This document shows, one piece after another, positions 41,965 through 55,500 of a stretch of 64,000 bases of DNA. Each line of letters starts with the position of its first letter. Positions within the stretch are counted from its first letter, which is position 1. The stretch is taken from NCBI GenBank assembly GCA_902702965.1, contig CACRXP010000028.1, positions 946,634 to 1,010,633 on the forward strand, written 5' to 3'. A program made the position numbers and the translations under genes. This DNA comes from Spirometra erinaceieuropaei. Its lineage: Eukaryota > Platyhelminthes > Cestoda > Diphyllobothriidea > Diphyllobothriidae. The notes beneath the pieces are model-generated. The model worked only from the letters and a program-made list of their open reading frames with translations, did no database searches and had not been told where the DNA came from.

Positions 41965-44370
41965 CCTAATTCATGGAAATTGATGACGAAAACTGAGACG
42001 AACAATTTTAGACACCTATAATGCTGCAGATTTTATTTACTCATCTAGCCCGTTCTGGAAAACGTCCTTTTTGCATGAAAACATGTTCATCAATAATTTC
42101 ATCAGTCCAAAATGTTTGCGAATTTGGGCGAAAATCTACGTTGACTTGTATTTAGGCAGTGTTCTATGCTAATAGCTGCCTAGACTAAGTTTACACAATT
42201 GTGCGTAATTTTCTATCAGAGGAGAGTAACCTAAACTCAAGAGTATTGCCAAACGGAACTCGCTGCACTTGAATATTGACTTTTCCCCACGCAAATCAGA
42301 TGGCCCAGGCAAGTTATTTTTAGAAACTAGCCGTCTCATCGATTTAAAGTCAGATTTGCAAATCGGTGTAAATTCATGCCTTAGGACGCAGTAATAACGC
42401 CCGCAGGCAATCCCTGATATTTTCCTGCCCTTTGCGAATACTCAATAAGTTACCACGAAAAGGCCCTTCACCGAGTAGCTATTTTAACTGTTAAGCATGT
42501 GAAAGGACACTTTTTGCATGGCTTAGTTGCCACGAATGTGTCACTTTGAAACGGCACGGGCAGAAGATTACCAGTTTTAGTAATATCCAAGTATTGATAC
42601 GGCCGCCCTGTTGTGCTTTTATAATCATAGAACGGGGCGTTCAAGTATGCAATTATAGCGACAATGGCTCCAACATAAAGAGCAAAGTGGGTTCTTTCAT
42701 TTGTAGAAAAAGTCGCCACTAAATTTCATCTAAATGACAAAGCCGACAAGATGTATCAATTCTCGAATTTACCTTTAAAAAGGCAAAGCATGCAGACACA
42801 CGCTTTAATAAGACGTTATTTAAAAAAGGTCACTCATTAGAGGACGTTTGGCAAATTGTTTAGAGCATATTCTTTGCCGGTTTGCGTTGTGTAGGTTCAT
42901 TTTTCTCGGTGAGGAAGTTTCATGTTTTGGTGAGTTTTCGAATATGATCCAAACGGCAGCTTGAATTAAAAAGGATGCCCAAGCACTTCACTATTTCGGC
43001 AAATGCTTTCAAATAATATCTTGTTTTTAGAGATTTTGATAAATACAGCACAGAATCTACCCTTATGAGCAATCTATTGAAAACGCTGGAGATAATGAAA
43101 TACTCGCCGGTATTTCAAGGACGATCTGAAACTACAGTACGTGACCTATCTCATGAAATCTGATAACGAAAACTGGTTAGAGAATTTCTGGACGTCTTTA
43201 ACGTGACGCATTTTCTTTGCTCACCCACATCCTTCAATAAAACGTCCTTTTCCTGTGCAGAAATTATGTTTACGTAATTATATGAAGTAAAATATCGGCA
43301 AATTTTGGCGAAAATAGACGTTGGCATATATTCGTGCAATTTCCTATGCTAATACATGTCCAAGACTCTAATTACGCATCTGAGCGACTTTTTCATTGAA
43401 GGGATAGTAATTTAACCTCGAGAGTTTTAATAAACAGATTTAGCCGGACTAGAAATTTTATTTCATGTCCAATGTTAACCATGGTTATCAACCTGCTAAC
43501 AAAAAGGTTATTTTAAGAAAACCAGAGGTTTTATCAATTCGTTAATGTCAAATTAGCAGATATGTGCGATTTGGTGCCCTTAAGTGCAGCAATAACGAAG
43601 ATAGAGATTCCTTCGTTTAAGTGGGCTGAAATTTTTTTGCCGTCTGGAAAATTCTACCTGACGTCGCGTAAATGACCACCACGGAATGGTTATTTCCAGC
43701 TTTAAGCATATGAAACACTAATCGTCGTGTAGTTTAGCTTCTGTGCATATCTTATTCAGAAATAGAACGAGCAAAACATTAATAGTTTCAGCAAAATATC
43801 AGTATTTATATGGGCGCTCTGCCGTGCATTCATAATTGAAGAACGGAGTCTAAAAGCGAGCAAAAACAGTGGATATGGCCTCAATATAAAGAAAAATGCA
43901 TGTTCTTACGTTCACGGTAGAAATGTATTAGTATTTCTCAGGAACGCAAAAGAAACAGCCAAAAGTGTCAAATGATTACTTGGCCTCACCGTCCAAAAAG
44001 GCAAAGTACACAGAGATCCGCCAAACGAGTGCAGTAATAAAGCACTTCTTAAAGAGGTAACTTATTAAGGAAAGTTTTTTTATTGATCAAAGGCATATCC
44101 GTTGCTGATTTTCGTTCTGGACAGACATTTTTCTCGAAAATGAAGTTTGATGTTTGAATTAGTCTTCAAATGTGACCCGAACGACCATCTTCGTGAAAAG
44201 GAGCGCCTGAACACTGACTAATTAGGTAAATACCTTCAAGAACAATCTTAATTTAGAGTTTTTAACAGACGGGTAATCCAGAATCTGTCTTTACGGGCGA
44301 TCGGGTGAAAACACTGAAAATCATGAAGTATTCAGCAATATTTCGAGGCTGATCTGAAACTCAACGTAAT
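41965..44370. repeat. Diverged tandem duplication, unit about 1.2 kb (two copies)
   Basis: Unit 1 (41965-43140) and unit 2 (43145-44370) are collinear over their whole length with many substitutions and small indels. Matching landmarks include GA(T/C)(A/G)ACGAAAACTG at the start, TTTTGGCGAAAAT(A/C)(T/G)ACGTTG, CCTTA(A/G)G(A/T)(C/G)GCAG(T/C)AATAACG, AAAAAGGCAAAG, and a GATCTGAAAC end. No frame is conserved between the copies, so this is non-coding repeat. Confidence 0.8.
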
Positions 44371-45690
44371 CCAAAACGAAGGAAAAGTATAAATTAATTT
44401 AACGGAAGAAAGGTTCTCTCTATAAACACAAAATGGTATGTTTACGATCACCCCTGTCAATTCTATTCAAATTTATTAGGCACCAACCGGCCTCACTGCA
44501 TGCCACCTTATGAAAACTTTTGATCCTACGACGTCCCCATCGGCGAAATCAAGCAAAATCCAGCTTCTCCTATTGAAACTCATCTGATTTTACTTTAAAA
44601 AGTAGAGGAAGTTATGAAACACTGGAAAACTGTTTTGGAATCTACACCCAGAATGTAGGCAGTTGAAAAGCCGTCACATATGAAGTCACACTACTTATTA
44701 GACGATATTTAGACGTAAACTTCACTAAAACATTGTTTTTAAATGTTATTTTATGTCTACTTTCATATTTATTACGTGTTTGGTACGAGAATACATTCTA
44801 TACATCTAAAAATGAACTTTACTTAATTAGAGCCATTTTTGACGTTTTCAGGATATTGCGCTTTTCAAAACAAATCGGATTTTCTAAATAACGCAACACT
44901 GCCCTTAATGTTTCTTTTATGTTTTTAATTCTTTTAAACTTCTACTTAATTAACGTAGAAATCGGACTCATGAAATGGTGTCGGTTTGCGAGTGACTGGC
45001 AATCATTCGTAAATTTCGACACATTTCATCAGTTAGGTCACTAACTGTACGTACTCCAGCACAAGAAAAAGGACAACAAAGAGATTTGACGGAAGAAAAG
45101 TTCTCTTACTTTACAAAAAATAGTCTGTTTGAAGTTATTAATCACTGACCGATTTATCAGCAAGTGACCTTTTGAAAACTCTTATTACTGTGACATCCCT
45201 AGGGGCGAAATCAAGTGGATTGCTGTTTGCCTTGGCCAACCGCTCCTCAAACAATGCAAAAAGAGGAAAATTGAAGCAAATTCTCGTGAAACCGTTTTGG
45301 AATCTAAATTCAAACTGTAGGCTGTTAGCCAGCCGCCATACTTGGCACTAAACCAATTCTTAAAGGATATTTAGGTGAAACTTTACTAAGGGACTATTTT
45401 CAAACGGTCTTCAACTTGTGTTATTTTATTTAATCAGGCCTTTTGTGGACCCAAAACTTAGGTTTGCCCAGTTAGAACGACTTTTGCTGTCTTCGGAATT
45501 TCTGCTTTACTAAAAGAAATTGGTATTTCTAAACATAATATTGCCTTAATAGTTCTTCTATGTTTTTAAATCGCTCAAAGTCGCTCATCATTAATCCAGA
45601 GTTTTGTTATATGTGTTTGTGCCGGTTCGCGATTAATTGAGAATGTTTCGTAAATTTCAGCACGTCTCATGAGTCACCAAATGTGCCGTA
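44371..45690. repeat. Second diverged tandem duplication, unit about 0.65 kb (two copies)
   Basis: Units 44375-45058 and 45060-45690 share landmarks in order: GACGGAAGAAAAGTTCTCT or AACGGAAGAAAGGTTCTCT, CC(C/T)(C/A)(A/T)(T/G)(C/G)GGCGAAATCAAG, CTGTAGGC, (T/C)TTCTTTTATGTTTTTAA-like, and TTCGTAAATTTC. The block directly follows the 1.2 kb duplication. Part of the same unit may recur at 58200-58660. Confidence 0.75.
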
Positions 45691-45982
45691 CAGTGCACCT
45701 GGCCACAAAAGTAGTTCGAACCAATGAAATGACTGCACAGATAAATCGAAGTTACACCAATATCTTCCCACCACACAGTCTACCGGAGTGGACGCACACC
45801 GACCTGACTGACATCTCACAATAGAGTAGCTCCTTTTCTCTGCTGGTAAGGATTGCAAATGAACGAACAACAACCACGTCGCAGAACGATAGGGCGGTAA
45901 GACAATAACTAAAGCCAAACCCCAGAGAGGAGGGCGAAAACCGTGAAAAGAAGAAATCAGTGACCGCGATATGGGTGCATAC

Positions 45983-46522
45983 CCGTAGCGCCTCAATCTC
46001 TGCCATTGCGACATTCACGGCATCGCGACACTCCTTGACGCCCTTGCGAAGTCCAACGACCTCCTCACCAAGATTCTGCAGAGCGAGGTCGCGCTGGTCG
46101 AAGAGGGCTTCACAGTGGTGGTAGAGAAGGACAAGGGCAGCAGCCACGTTGTTGAGCGCCACCGATGCCACGGGAGTTGGCAGAGTAGTCGCGGGGCCAG
46201 GAATGTTGACTGGCGAGGGGCTCTGACCGGCAGCAGCGCCACCAGACGCAACACCAGTAGCGACCGTGAGAGGAGGCATTCGGCCCGACTGCGAGGAGCC
46301 TGAGGAAGTGAGAGGCGGAAGAGCACCCACACAGGAGGGCGGCTGGGAAAAGCTGCCGGAAAGTACTTCTAGAATTCTTGTCAGGGCAGGGTTGTCTATG
46401 GAAGCACCACTGCGATGACTGCCACCCTCTGTGGTCGGATCAATGAGAGCGGCTTGGTGGATACTGCCAGACGGTCCGCCAGCGCCGGCAGAGGAAAGGG
46501 AGCCAGCTTGACTTCGCTTGCC
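45983..46522 (-). CDS. Gene 2 (TMCC-like), last recognised exon
   Basis: Acceptor CTCCTGTGCAG ending at 46523; donor GTATGC at 45982. It holds 180 complete codons, phase 0 at both ends. The first two thirds are Gly/Ser/Pro-rich. The end is helical (ALNNVAAALVLLYHHCEALF, QNLGEEVVGLRKGVKECRDA, MAEIEALR). If the donor is not used, the frame runs on for about 77 codons to a stop at 45752. The composition change favours splicing at 45983. Confidence 0.7.
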
Positions 46523-49500
46523 CTGCACAGGAGTATCCTACGGTGGATACAAAGGCAAATAGTTTACGGGGTAGATGACCCAGTCCGAGTGTGAAAACAC
46601 AAGGCCCTCGGCCGGAACCTTGTGGCTCAAGTAGTTAGGGCATGGGCTGCATTCAAGCCATGCTCTCTCTGTCGTATCTTCTAATAGCACAGAGGCCGCC
46701 GGTCTTTCACAGTTGGGTAATCAGTTCAGTTACTAAGGCGAAAAATTAAATTTTACCCGTACCGAGGATTATAGTCTACGCTCTCCATGCAAGTTATAAT
46801 TTAACAAAGGAGGGAGGCAGGTAGAGAAGATAGGACAGACAGACTATGTCGAAGTAAAGTCGGCTGGAGGCGCCTATGACAGTCGCCAGGCTGCGGATAG
46901 AGGATGTACATGATACGCCGCAGTGGCAAACAAGGCCTGAAAGCCTAGATAACTCATGCAACTCATGGTAAATCATCAGAATGTAAAAAGATAGTCAGGG
47001 TCTGTGAGGTGGGCTGGACTACGCCAGCTTTTGACGGCACAATTTCCTCCTATCCCAACGAAGGCAGTCTACTAGCCGGCTCTCAACACTGTTGCTAACG
47101 GCATGGAACAGCCAAAATTTCAGACACAAAAAGGGTATAAACAGTCTGGTATGAAGAAGAAGGCACCAGGATCAGTTACGAAGTCGTAAAGAGGGAGGTA
47201 GGCAGGGGAATACGCATAAGACAATACCTGATGGCTGGGGTAGGAGTGCTGGTCGGTGGCGCCGTTGCCATGGTTGCGATTCTTCTTGCCGCGTGGATCA
47301 GTCATCAGGCCGAGTGCTGATGGAAGCGACGGCGATCCCCGCCTATGATGCAATGAAAAGTATCGAAGACCATGAAGGAGACCTTACTCACAGAAGCCTA
47401 GTACACAGTGCTTGGTTGAAGAAAACTTCACATTGGAGCAGATACTGAAAGCGACCGTGGAGAAGAAAATAAACGGTCTGAACTGTGGTGATTAGCAGAT
47501 CTCCTATCATCATAGGCACGAAGAGTGGGAGAAAGAGGAAAGGAGTAAATTGCACAGCTAGTTCGCATCGTATGTCAAAGGGAACACCCACAGACTCCAA
47601 ATTGTCTTGCAGTTCAAAAATTGTTGCTTTGTCTAGATTCACGGGGGAATTGATAGCCGTTTAATTTCTAATTATCGCTGAGCTACCATCAAGAGACATG
47701 CAAAACTCAAAGAATGTCGGGGGTACTTACATCGCACAATTGGCGGAAGTAAACACATCTCTCCAGCTTACCTACCCCAGCGTTCAGTCAACTCTTCTAA
47801 ATGTACACGCAATAAAAATTCGCAATTTCGTCCGGAAATCAGGCGCAAACACTTCAGACAGTCTCAAAAAGTGGCGATTTAGGTTTTCTGAGCGCGCGGG
47901 CACGAATGCACGGTACTTGTACCTTCAAAACGACCCATTAAAGGGATTTTCGAAAGTTAGCCAGTAGACAGAGCCTTTTAGACTGCATAAGTGAGGTGGT
48001 TTTTGACCTACCCAGGTATGATTGCCCTAGTGTTTGTTGTGGATGGACTCTTGTTCAGTTTGCCTGAGAGGGAATCCGAGGACTGCAGAAGAGCATCACC
48101 TGCATGAAATGGAAAACAAAGAAGGGAATATACATGCTGTAGGAAGGATTGTGTGGGTTCCTACAAGGATGATTGGCATAGGGACGGGTGAGCAAGTCCT
48201 TCTGCCCGGCCTACCGCTGCGCATATGGCTTGAACATGCATGGGGAGGAGTAGGCCACAGACCCATAAATGAGTGACAGAGTGGCAACAGGAGCTCCTCT
48301 AAAACGTCCTCCATCCAACGAAATAGGTAAAGTGGCGTTAGTTTATAACCCTGAAATAAACGTCCGCTACATAGGGAATATGAGCCTGACTGAACTGCAT
48401 GTAGTGGTAAACTGACAACTAACAGTGCATAATTGTGAAAGTGCGATTCACTGATAGGCATATCAGAAGAAGCGGTAGCGTTAAAATGGGAGCCAACAGG
48501 GTAAAACGTGCTGACTCTGTACACACTGACATTTCAACCATCGCAACCGACTACACCCAACTTTATCACATTTTGAGGTGCGGTAAGCATGTAAGCAAAA
48601 TTGATGGACATTACATACGAAACCTGTTTTCCAACGAAACTTGCTTAAACAGTGGAGGAAGGGGGAGAGAAATATACGAGGCGTAGATTGCACTTGTGCT
48701 ATTTCAGATGCTGAGGCGTGAAGGGAAATTATTGAGTCGTTCCATAAGTTCGTGCCGTTTTCAATTACTTAACATTTTATAGTATTTTTACATAATATTC
48801 ACAGAGTCAATAAATTATGCACTCCACTTTCGTTGTTTACAATCTGATCTAAAACTTCGGGCAGTTTTCCAACCCCGCACCTGAAGAAGCCTGTTGTTTT
48901 TAACGTAAAAGAGTCATCGATCTAATTTTGAAGACCCACGTCGAAATTGAGGGATACTTCGACCAAATTATTTTCGAGTGACCAAAAGAGATGGGAATTT
49001 GGAGAGTGTGGTGGATACGAAAGAACCGCCAACCCGAGCTCTTCAGTAACATTTTGGTGAATTCTGCGACGTGAGGTCGGGGGTTGTCATGCTGCAAAGC
49101 GACACTATTTCGACGATTTGGGCGTGTCTGTTGGATTGCTTTATCTAGACGGCGAAGCAGTTGAGCGTAAAGCTTTGCATTAATGGTCTGTTTCCTTTCA
49201 AGGAATTCATAATAGATTACTTCCTCCATTTCCCAGCAGACATGCGAGGATGACGATCAGGTTTGGCTTGAGGTGTTGCTTGGGACTTAGCCCTTCTTTC
49301 CCTTATTTCATATTCACGTACAAGCACCACTTTTCATTGCCAGTAATAATAAACCTCGAAAGTGGTTTGCGCTGTTCACGGGCGAGGCGATGTCTGGTCA
49401 ATAATGAGGTAAAAACAAACTCCAATAAAAGCTGTTGGAAACAATCATTTTTTCTCGATCCGACGCGTACTTTTATTTCGGTTGTAAATAATCAAAAGTT

Positions 49501-52500
49501 GATTCAACTCATCGCTTACCTGCGACCTAAACGCCCTCTCTTTGACGTCTAAGTAAGGTCAGTGGGTAGTCGTCATAATTAACTACATTTGGTATGTTTT
49601 GCGAGAGTAACTTCGGAGGGGTGGGGGAGAGGGTGTGAACCCTGCTGTTGAGGCGGTTGTGATAAGTCTAGCGTGTAAAGTTACTAGCATGCAGATAAAA
49701 GGACTACAAAAACTGTCGACGATTGGCTTGGCAAAGGTGACTGACATTCAAATGTGTGCAACAGTGCATACGGACAACATGCACTAGAGGTGCACAAATA
49801 AGGCTCGAAGTTGACATTGGGAGTGCTCCGAAAAAGGCTGGGGGTGTCCCTTACCGTGTGACGGTCGATCTGAGGATAAACAGGAGAGGACAGGATATAC
49901 AAACAGAAAGATTGGGGATGGGTGAAACGTCAATGAAATGAAACTTAAATTTGGACATACGATGAAGTACAATATTTGTGCCACGTTCCGCAACTCTTCA
50001 TACTGTGGACGCAGTCACGGTCAGTAGTCCCTAAATCAAGCATTAAACAGCCTTATGCTCCACTGAATCGAAGCACGCAAGCGCCTCATCACTCAAGAGT
50101 AGGTTGTGATCAGGAATATTATTATGATGGAGTGGTGCTCACCGATCAAGTTACGGGACATGCTCGTCCCGTTGTGCCACGGGGTTCAATTTAGAGCTCT
50201 AGCAGGCAATCCCATAGCGACTCGTACAGTATGCACACAATAGAGCACCGACAAAGACAGGGGGGACCGGAATGGTCATTTATGGCTTTTTAGCCGTCAT
50301 CAGCCAGGCATGCCAAACCTCACGTTTTAGGCTCCTGAAACCCGAGATTTTTGGTCATTAAGTCGCCGGCTCGTTGTCCTGCTGGTTGCGATCGGGTATA
50401 TTAACTATCGTAGGAAAGGGCGAGGCCGTGACACTTGCTAGATGTTTTAGGCGAGGTTCTGCCTAGATACGGCCGCCAAATACTCTTAGTACACAAACAA
50501 TCTTTGTGCACCAGATAAACAGCCGGAAAGGCTTGCTTTACCTAACCCAGATGATGACTGTCGAGATTGATGTTTTGGCAAGAAAAACAGTCCACAGTCA
50601 ATATGTTTATGTGACCCTGAAGTAGGAGAGAGAAACATATGCTACGAGTGTGAGGCACGCCTTTCTGCCCCCACACCCTAACGACGGTTACCCTCATGAA
50701 CAGTAAAATGTAGATAAGATGACGACTGTGAGGATATGCAATCGGATTCCTCTGACGGCGTGAGGGAATTGGGTACGCATTCACATTAGCAAAAACAGGG
50801 TAGGGCCTTCCACTACTGTTATCCATCGTAAGTGGTCATTGAAGAAAAGCAAGTGGAAGCGATGGTAAACATTATGCGACACAGGTGAAAGTAGGGCTGC
50901 AACCAACCGAGAACTGAGTGCCCAGCAATGTGCTCTTCACTGAGAGACCGTTGAATTGGCAGCGCATTGCCTGATCGTCGGAAGGGTCGTCCCAGAAACC
51001 TGTGCAGGGGAATGAATGCGCGTGAGAGTTGTATGCGAGAAGAGGCTCTGCCGGGTAGAAGACGCAATGAACGTCCCCAAAGGTAGTAAGAATGACAAAC
51101 TGAATAACATATTCGAGGCCTTACCTGAAGGCGCTTTTCATGGAGGTACGGGGTTTCTTGGTCACTTTCCCAGGCGTGCCTGAGCCCAGATCAGCACCCA
51201 AGTGGTCGAACAGGGGCAACTGTTTGTGGGCATGCCCTCCGGTGGCGCTCGGAGAGGTTACAAAGTGTGACGGCGGAGACGCAGTGTCGGTCAGAAGAAG
51301 GTGGGGCTGATGAGGAGTGTAGTGAGGATGATAGTGAGAGTCCACTCCACTGGAGGCATTGCTTGCCATTGCGGTCGCTGTTGCCAGCAGGGCAGCGGCG
51401 GAGTTGGAGGGTGAGACGGGAGTGGGTTTGATGCGCGTGGCTTTTGCTGAGTTAGTCGCATCCACCAATGCTGGCGGTGCTGCACTCTTGCAAGCTGCCC
51501 ACGCCGCCGCGATTGCCTCCGCTTCAGACGAGGTCGTGAGGCTGGTCGCTGTGCTGGTGCTAGGCAGGGTGCGAGCCCTGACTGTAGCAGTAGCATTTTC
51601 TGCAGTAATACTTGCTGGTCGTGAAGCGGGCAGGGTAGCGAAGCTGCGCGACGGGGACATGCCCACAGTTGTCAGAGGAGGCCCACTGGAAGAGCTGCTG
51701 CCCGTGTTTGTGACGCCGACACTACGGTCGTTTGGGGGAATCGCAGGGGGTGGTGATGCGGACCGCGTCTTACCTGTTGAAAATGCGTAGGTAAAAAGGG
51801 ACAGAATTAGTAAGTGGTGAGGTAACTGGAAAGCACCAAACAAAACGGTTTAGGAACACCTAAGACCCTTTAGAAGGTTCTTCCAAATCCTCCCAAATAA
51901 AGTAAACAGTTATGGAGAGCGAAGGAGGTAGAGCGCCACCAAAGAATCGTAAAAGCAGGATAGATCACTCTGTCACTTCAGAACTAACCAATTGCGTCCG
52001 GAGACTAGCGGACAAAAAGGATGGAGACGTGTGGAAGTAGATGTTACAGTATAAGGCTCAGGAGGACTAGAGAATAGGAAGTCGCTAGGCAGACGGACAA
52101 CATATGCAGCTGGGTAGGCACATTTACATGAAAATAATTAGGCAGAAGGACCAGTCTGAGGCACGAAATGTCAAATGGTCAAGTGCTCCTGCTCCTTCAA
52201 TAAAAGCACGGCTGGTACGGGTTCTAGTAGAGGTAACAATCAGCTGCTCTGAGGACAAGTGGTAATGCCCATGAAGTTTAGTCAAGGCAGAAAAGCAAAA
52301 CTAATACTAACGAAACCTTAGATTGTCAGAATAAAGCGATGATTAAATTCCGAAAAATGTTGGCCTTCGGATGAAAATCTGTCAGTAATGAACCATGTGC
52401 CCATGTGCCTATGATATATCGGAGAAACTGTACTATAAACCAGGCTGCAGTCAAACGGAGAGTCAGGTAATGGTTGTCCACAGTGAATACAGGAAGGCAG

Positions 52501-55500
52501 GACATTCCGGCAGTAATGCCAACAAAAAATAAATGAATAAGACAACGTTTTCGTTGGAAAAAGCAAAAGGAATCAGAACGTGTACCAGCAGAGTGCGCAA
52601 TCAAATGCATGTGCTGACGGTGTACAAACAAGGCGTGCGAAGTACAGTAGACAACCGGAACACGATGACCGTATTCCTTATGGTCAGTCCGAATTACAGC
52701 GGACGTTGTGCATTTTACTTATTGGCTTAACGTATAGCGTGAAAAGCCCCCCTTTTGTAGGGAATTTGTTTGAAGGTTAGTTTATTTACGAAAACATGTA
52801 CATTTCCGAGCAGCAATTTTTTATGCAAATAAATATGGTCACTTTATCCGTGCGTGTTTTCCTCAGCAGAGGAAGGTTTAGCAAAGCAACTTTTACCAAC
52901 TTGAAACTCTGTTTTCCATTTGTGTAAAGCGAATGAGGCAAGATTGGAATAACAGCCTTATTTTGGGTAAAAACGGGCCCGTTCCCTAAAAATTCTGAAA
53001 TACTAGTCTGTACACTATCGTGCTCCATAAGATGCAGTAGTCAAGTCGACAGGCAATCTCCTTTACTACCACACCTCCAATTCCAAGGTATGTAGAAAAA
53101 CTGTAGAAGTGATCTTGAAAACGCCCTCTACTAAACGGCCGCTTAAACCTTTCAGTCTATGGAAGGATGTTCTCGTGCAGTGCAGCTTCGACCAATACGT
53201 AACTTGGAAAAGCTATGAGTACCATGTTAGCCATACAGCAAATATTCTCCCATATACTCGTTCTGTAGGACATTCGTATTCACACAATTAAACCTGGGAT
53301 CAGGCAAAGACTACGAAGAAGGTCCCATTGAGAATAGAAAATGGTGCTTCCAGGTGAACAACTGTCAGTATCAATAAACGAAGCGCATGAAAGGGTAGAA
53401 CGTTCTGATTTTTTTCTCTAACTTCAATTTAGATGAAGGATGTGGGCATTCATCCGCGAAATACGTCATCAAAGAAAGTTCTCAAGAGGGAACTTAAAAA
53501 AAGGGTTTTTCATTTGACTGCGAACGTATTCATCCGAGGCCTTCGTTATGCACATCCGTGTTCCGGGCGACAGGGTCTCATGGGCCAGGTGAGTATGTGA
53601 ATATGGTCTAAATCGTGATCTGCAAAAACAGTAGTCCCCAGAACTCACACACAAGTAAACGATTTCAATAATTACCTCATTTTAAAAGTCTCGGCAATCA
53701 TATCTTACACAACTTATGTTTTAGGACAGTCGACTGAGAATACCAAAACACACAAGCTACTCAGAAGCACTTTCATGGATGCCTTGAAACTCAGTGGACC
53801 CTACTGCCGACTGAAGGCACGAGGGAATTTAATCGAAGAAAAATCCTCTCCATCCATAGAAAATCATATCTGCCAATTATGCGTTAATGTCTTAATCACC
53901 AATTAGCCTCTTGACGTGTGATCTTATAAAAAAGTTTAGTGGTAGGACGGTGCAGCCCTGAAAGCAGTACCAAATTACTTGTACCTGGGGTCAATGCATA
54001 TTGAGGAACAGTCATCCAAGTTCCCGCCGTACTATTTGAAAAATTTCGTGGAACATCCAGTTGACTGGTTGCCTTACTACAGTGTTATATCCCCCAATAC
54101 TATGACGCCATTTCTGGGCGGAATAGAAGACAGACAGGATAGCAGGGATCAGCTTCACTGTGACAGTCATCCTGTGCACATGAACTCTCAATCCTTCTGC
54201 ACGTGGCTTCGTATTTGAGAGTTCTGCCCTTGTCTGGTTTGCGTGTTCCTACTGGTCCAGTCCCGAGCGCCCGCATGGGCAGACCCTCGCATGCAGTTGA
54301 CCCCTGAAGGTCGCGGTAACCTAGCGGCGCGCTAATTGCTGGCTCGCATGCGAGATGGCTTGGAGAGTCTGACCTGCGGATTTTCGGTTCTTTGTCAGGC
54401 ATGAGGATCAGAAGACAGGAACGGCGCGTCATGTTCTGGGCCGTCCTAACACACATGTTACCCTCATTGTTAGGGAGATTAGGCCAGGGAATTATCTAGA
54501 ATTTTTAAACCTTACTGGACTTGTATTGTTTCGTCTACATGGGTTATGCACTTCGAGGTTACAAAGATCGGCACGAAGATGGCCGTCTGAATAGCTGTCA
54601 ATGGTTGTGACACGTGGTACTCTGAACAACCCAAAACAGGCCCAGCATTACGCAGCAAGTAGATCTGACAAGAGACGATAGCCGTATCTACTAGGTGGTC
54701 TATTTGGGACAGGGATGGACTCAGACTATGGTAGTAACAGCCTCTTACCTAGGTAGCGGCAACATCCCCAGTTATTGCCTTATACAGAGAGACACTAGCG
54801 TTCCACCATAATCACTACACTTCGCATACAGACTATTCTGTTGGTTTTATGTCAAGCCGTAAAACATAGGCGCAAACGCAATTGGCTAAGTCATAGTCAA
54901 AAAAACAATAATCAGAGTAACATTGCCGACAAGGACAAGGGAGACTGGAGTGGCCATTTCTGGCTTACTAGCCGTCAACAGTCAGCCATGCCCAACCTAA
55001 GGTTTTGTAACTCCTGAGATTCGAACCTGCGACCTATTGGTTAAAGTCAGAGCAACGAGCCTGTGGATCAATGGTAAGGACGTTGGACTTCTGATCAACA
55101 AAACGCGGTTTCGAGCCTCAGCGGTTGCAAAATTTGGGGCCGGGTGTAACTGACTGATGACGACTAGTAGGACAAAAATGGCCACTCTAGTCTCCCTTGT
55201 CCTTGTCGAGAATGTTATATTAGCCGCGTTACGGCTGCAGGCTGGACTGTAGATTGGGCCCCAAGGCCTAACAGGAAGAGTACGTACTGTAACGCGACCG
55301 GTGAGCGCCTCCTTACACGTGCTAACGGGTCAGCACCGCGAACATTTAAAACGGCTTTACTGGTTGTCTCGTCTACAGGCAGAGAACGAGTGAGAACAGG
55401 AAGCAAAAGGGGTTTAGGAACAAACCGTGCTTGGCCTCGGGTGACGTAGAAGTAGGATGAGGGCTGGCGTGGCGAGACTTGTCCGACTTCTTGGGGGACC

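Larger units (their letters stand above)
47343..51124 (-). other. Gene 2 intron with transposon remains
   Basis: Holds the mariner relic (48733-49450) and dispersed repeat fragments at 50100-50215 and 50250-50420. Short open frames elsewhere, such as 48034-48276 on the + strand, have no support. Confidence 0.55.

Noticed and set aside
51359..51790. 143-codon + strand frame rich in Ala and Val
   Set aside because: Shadow of the GC-rich - strand exon 51125-51773, which has splice sites and matching phases on both sides.
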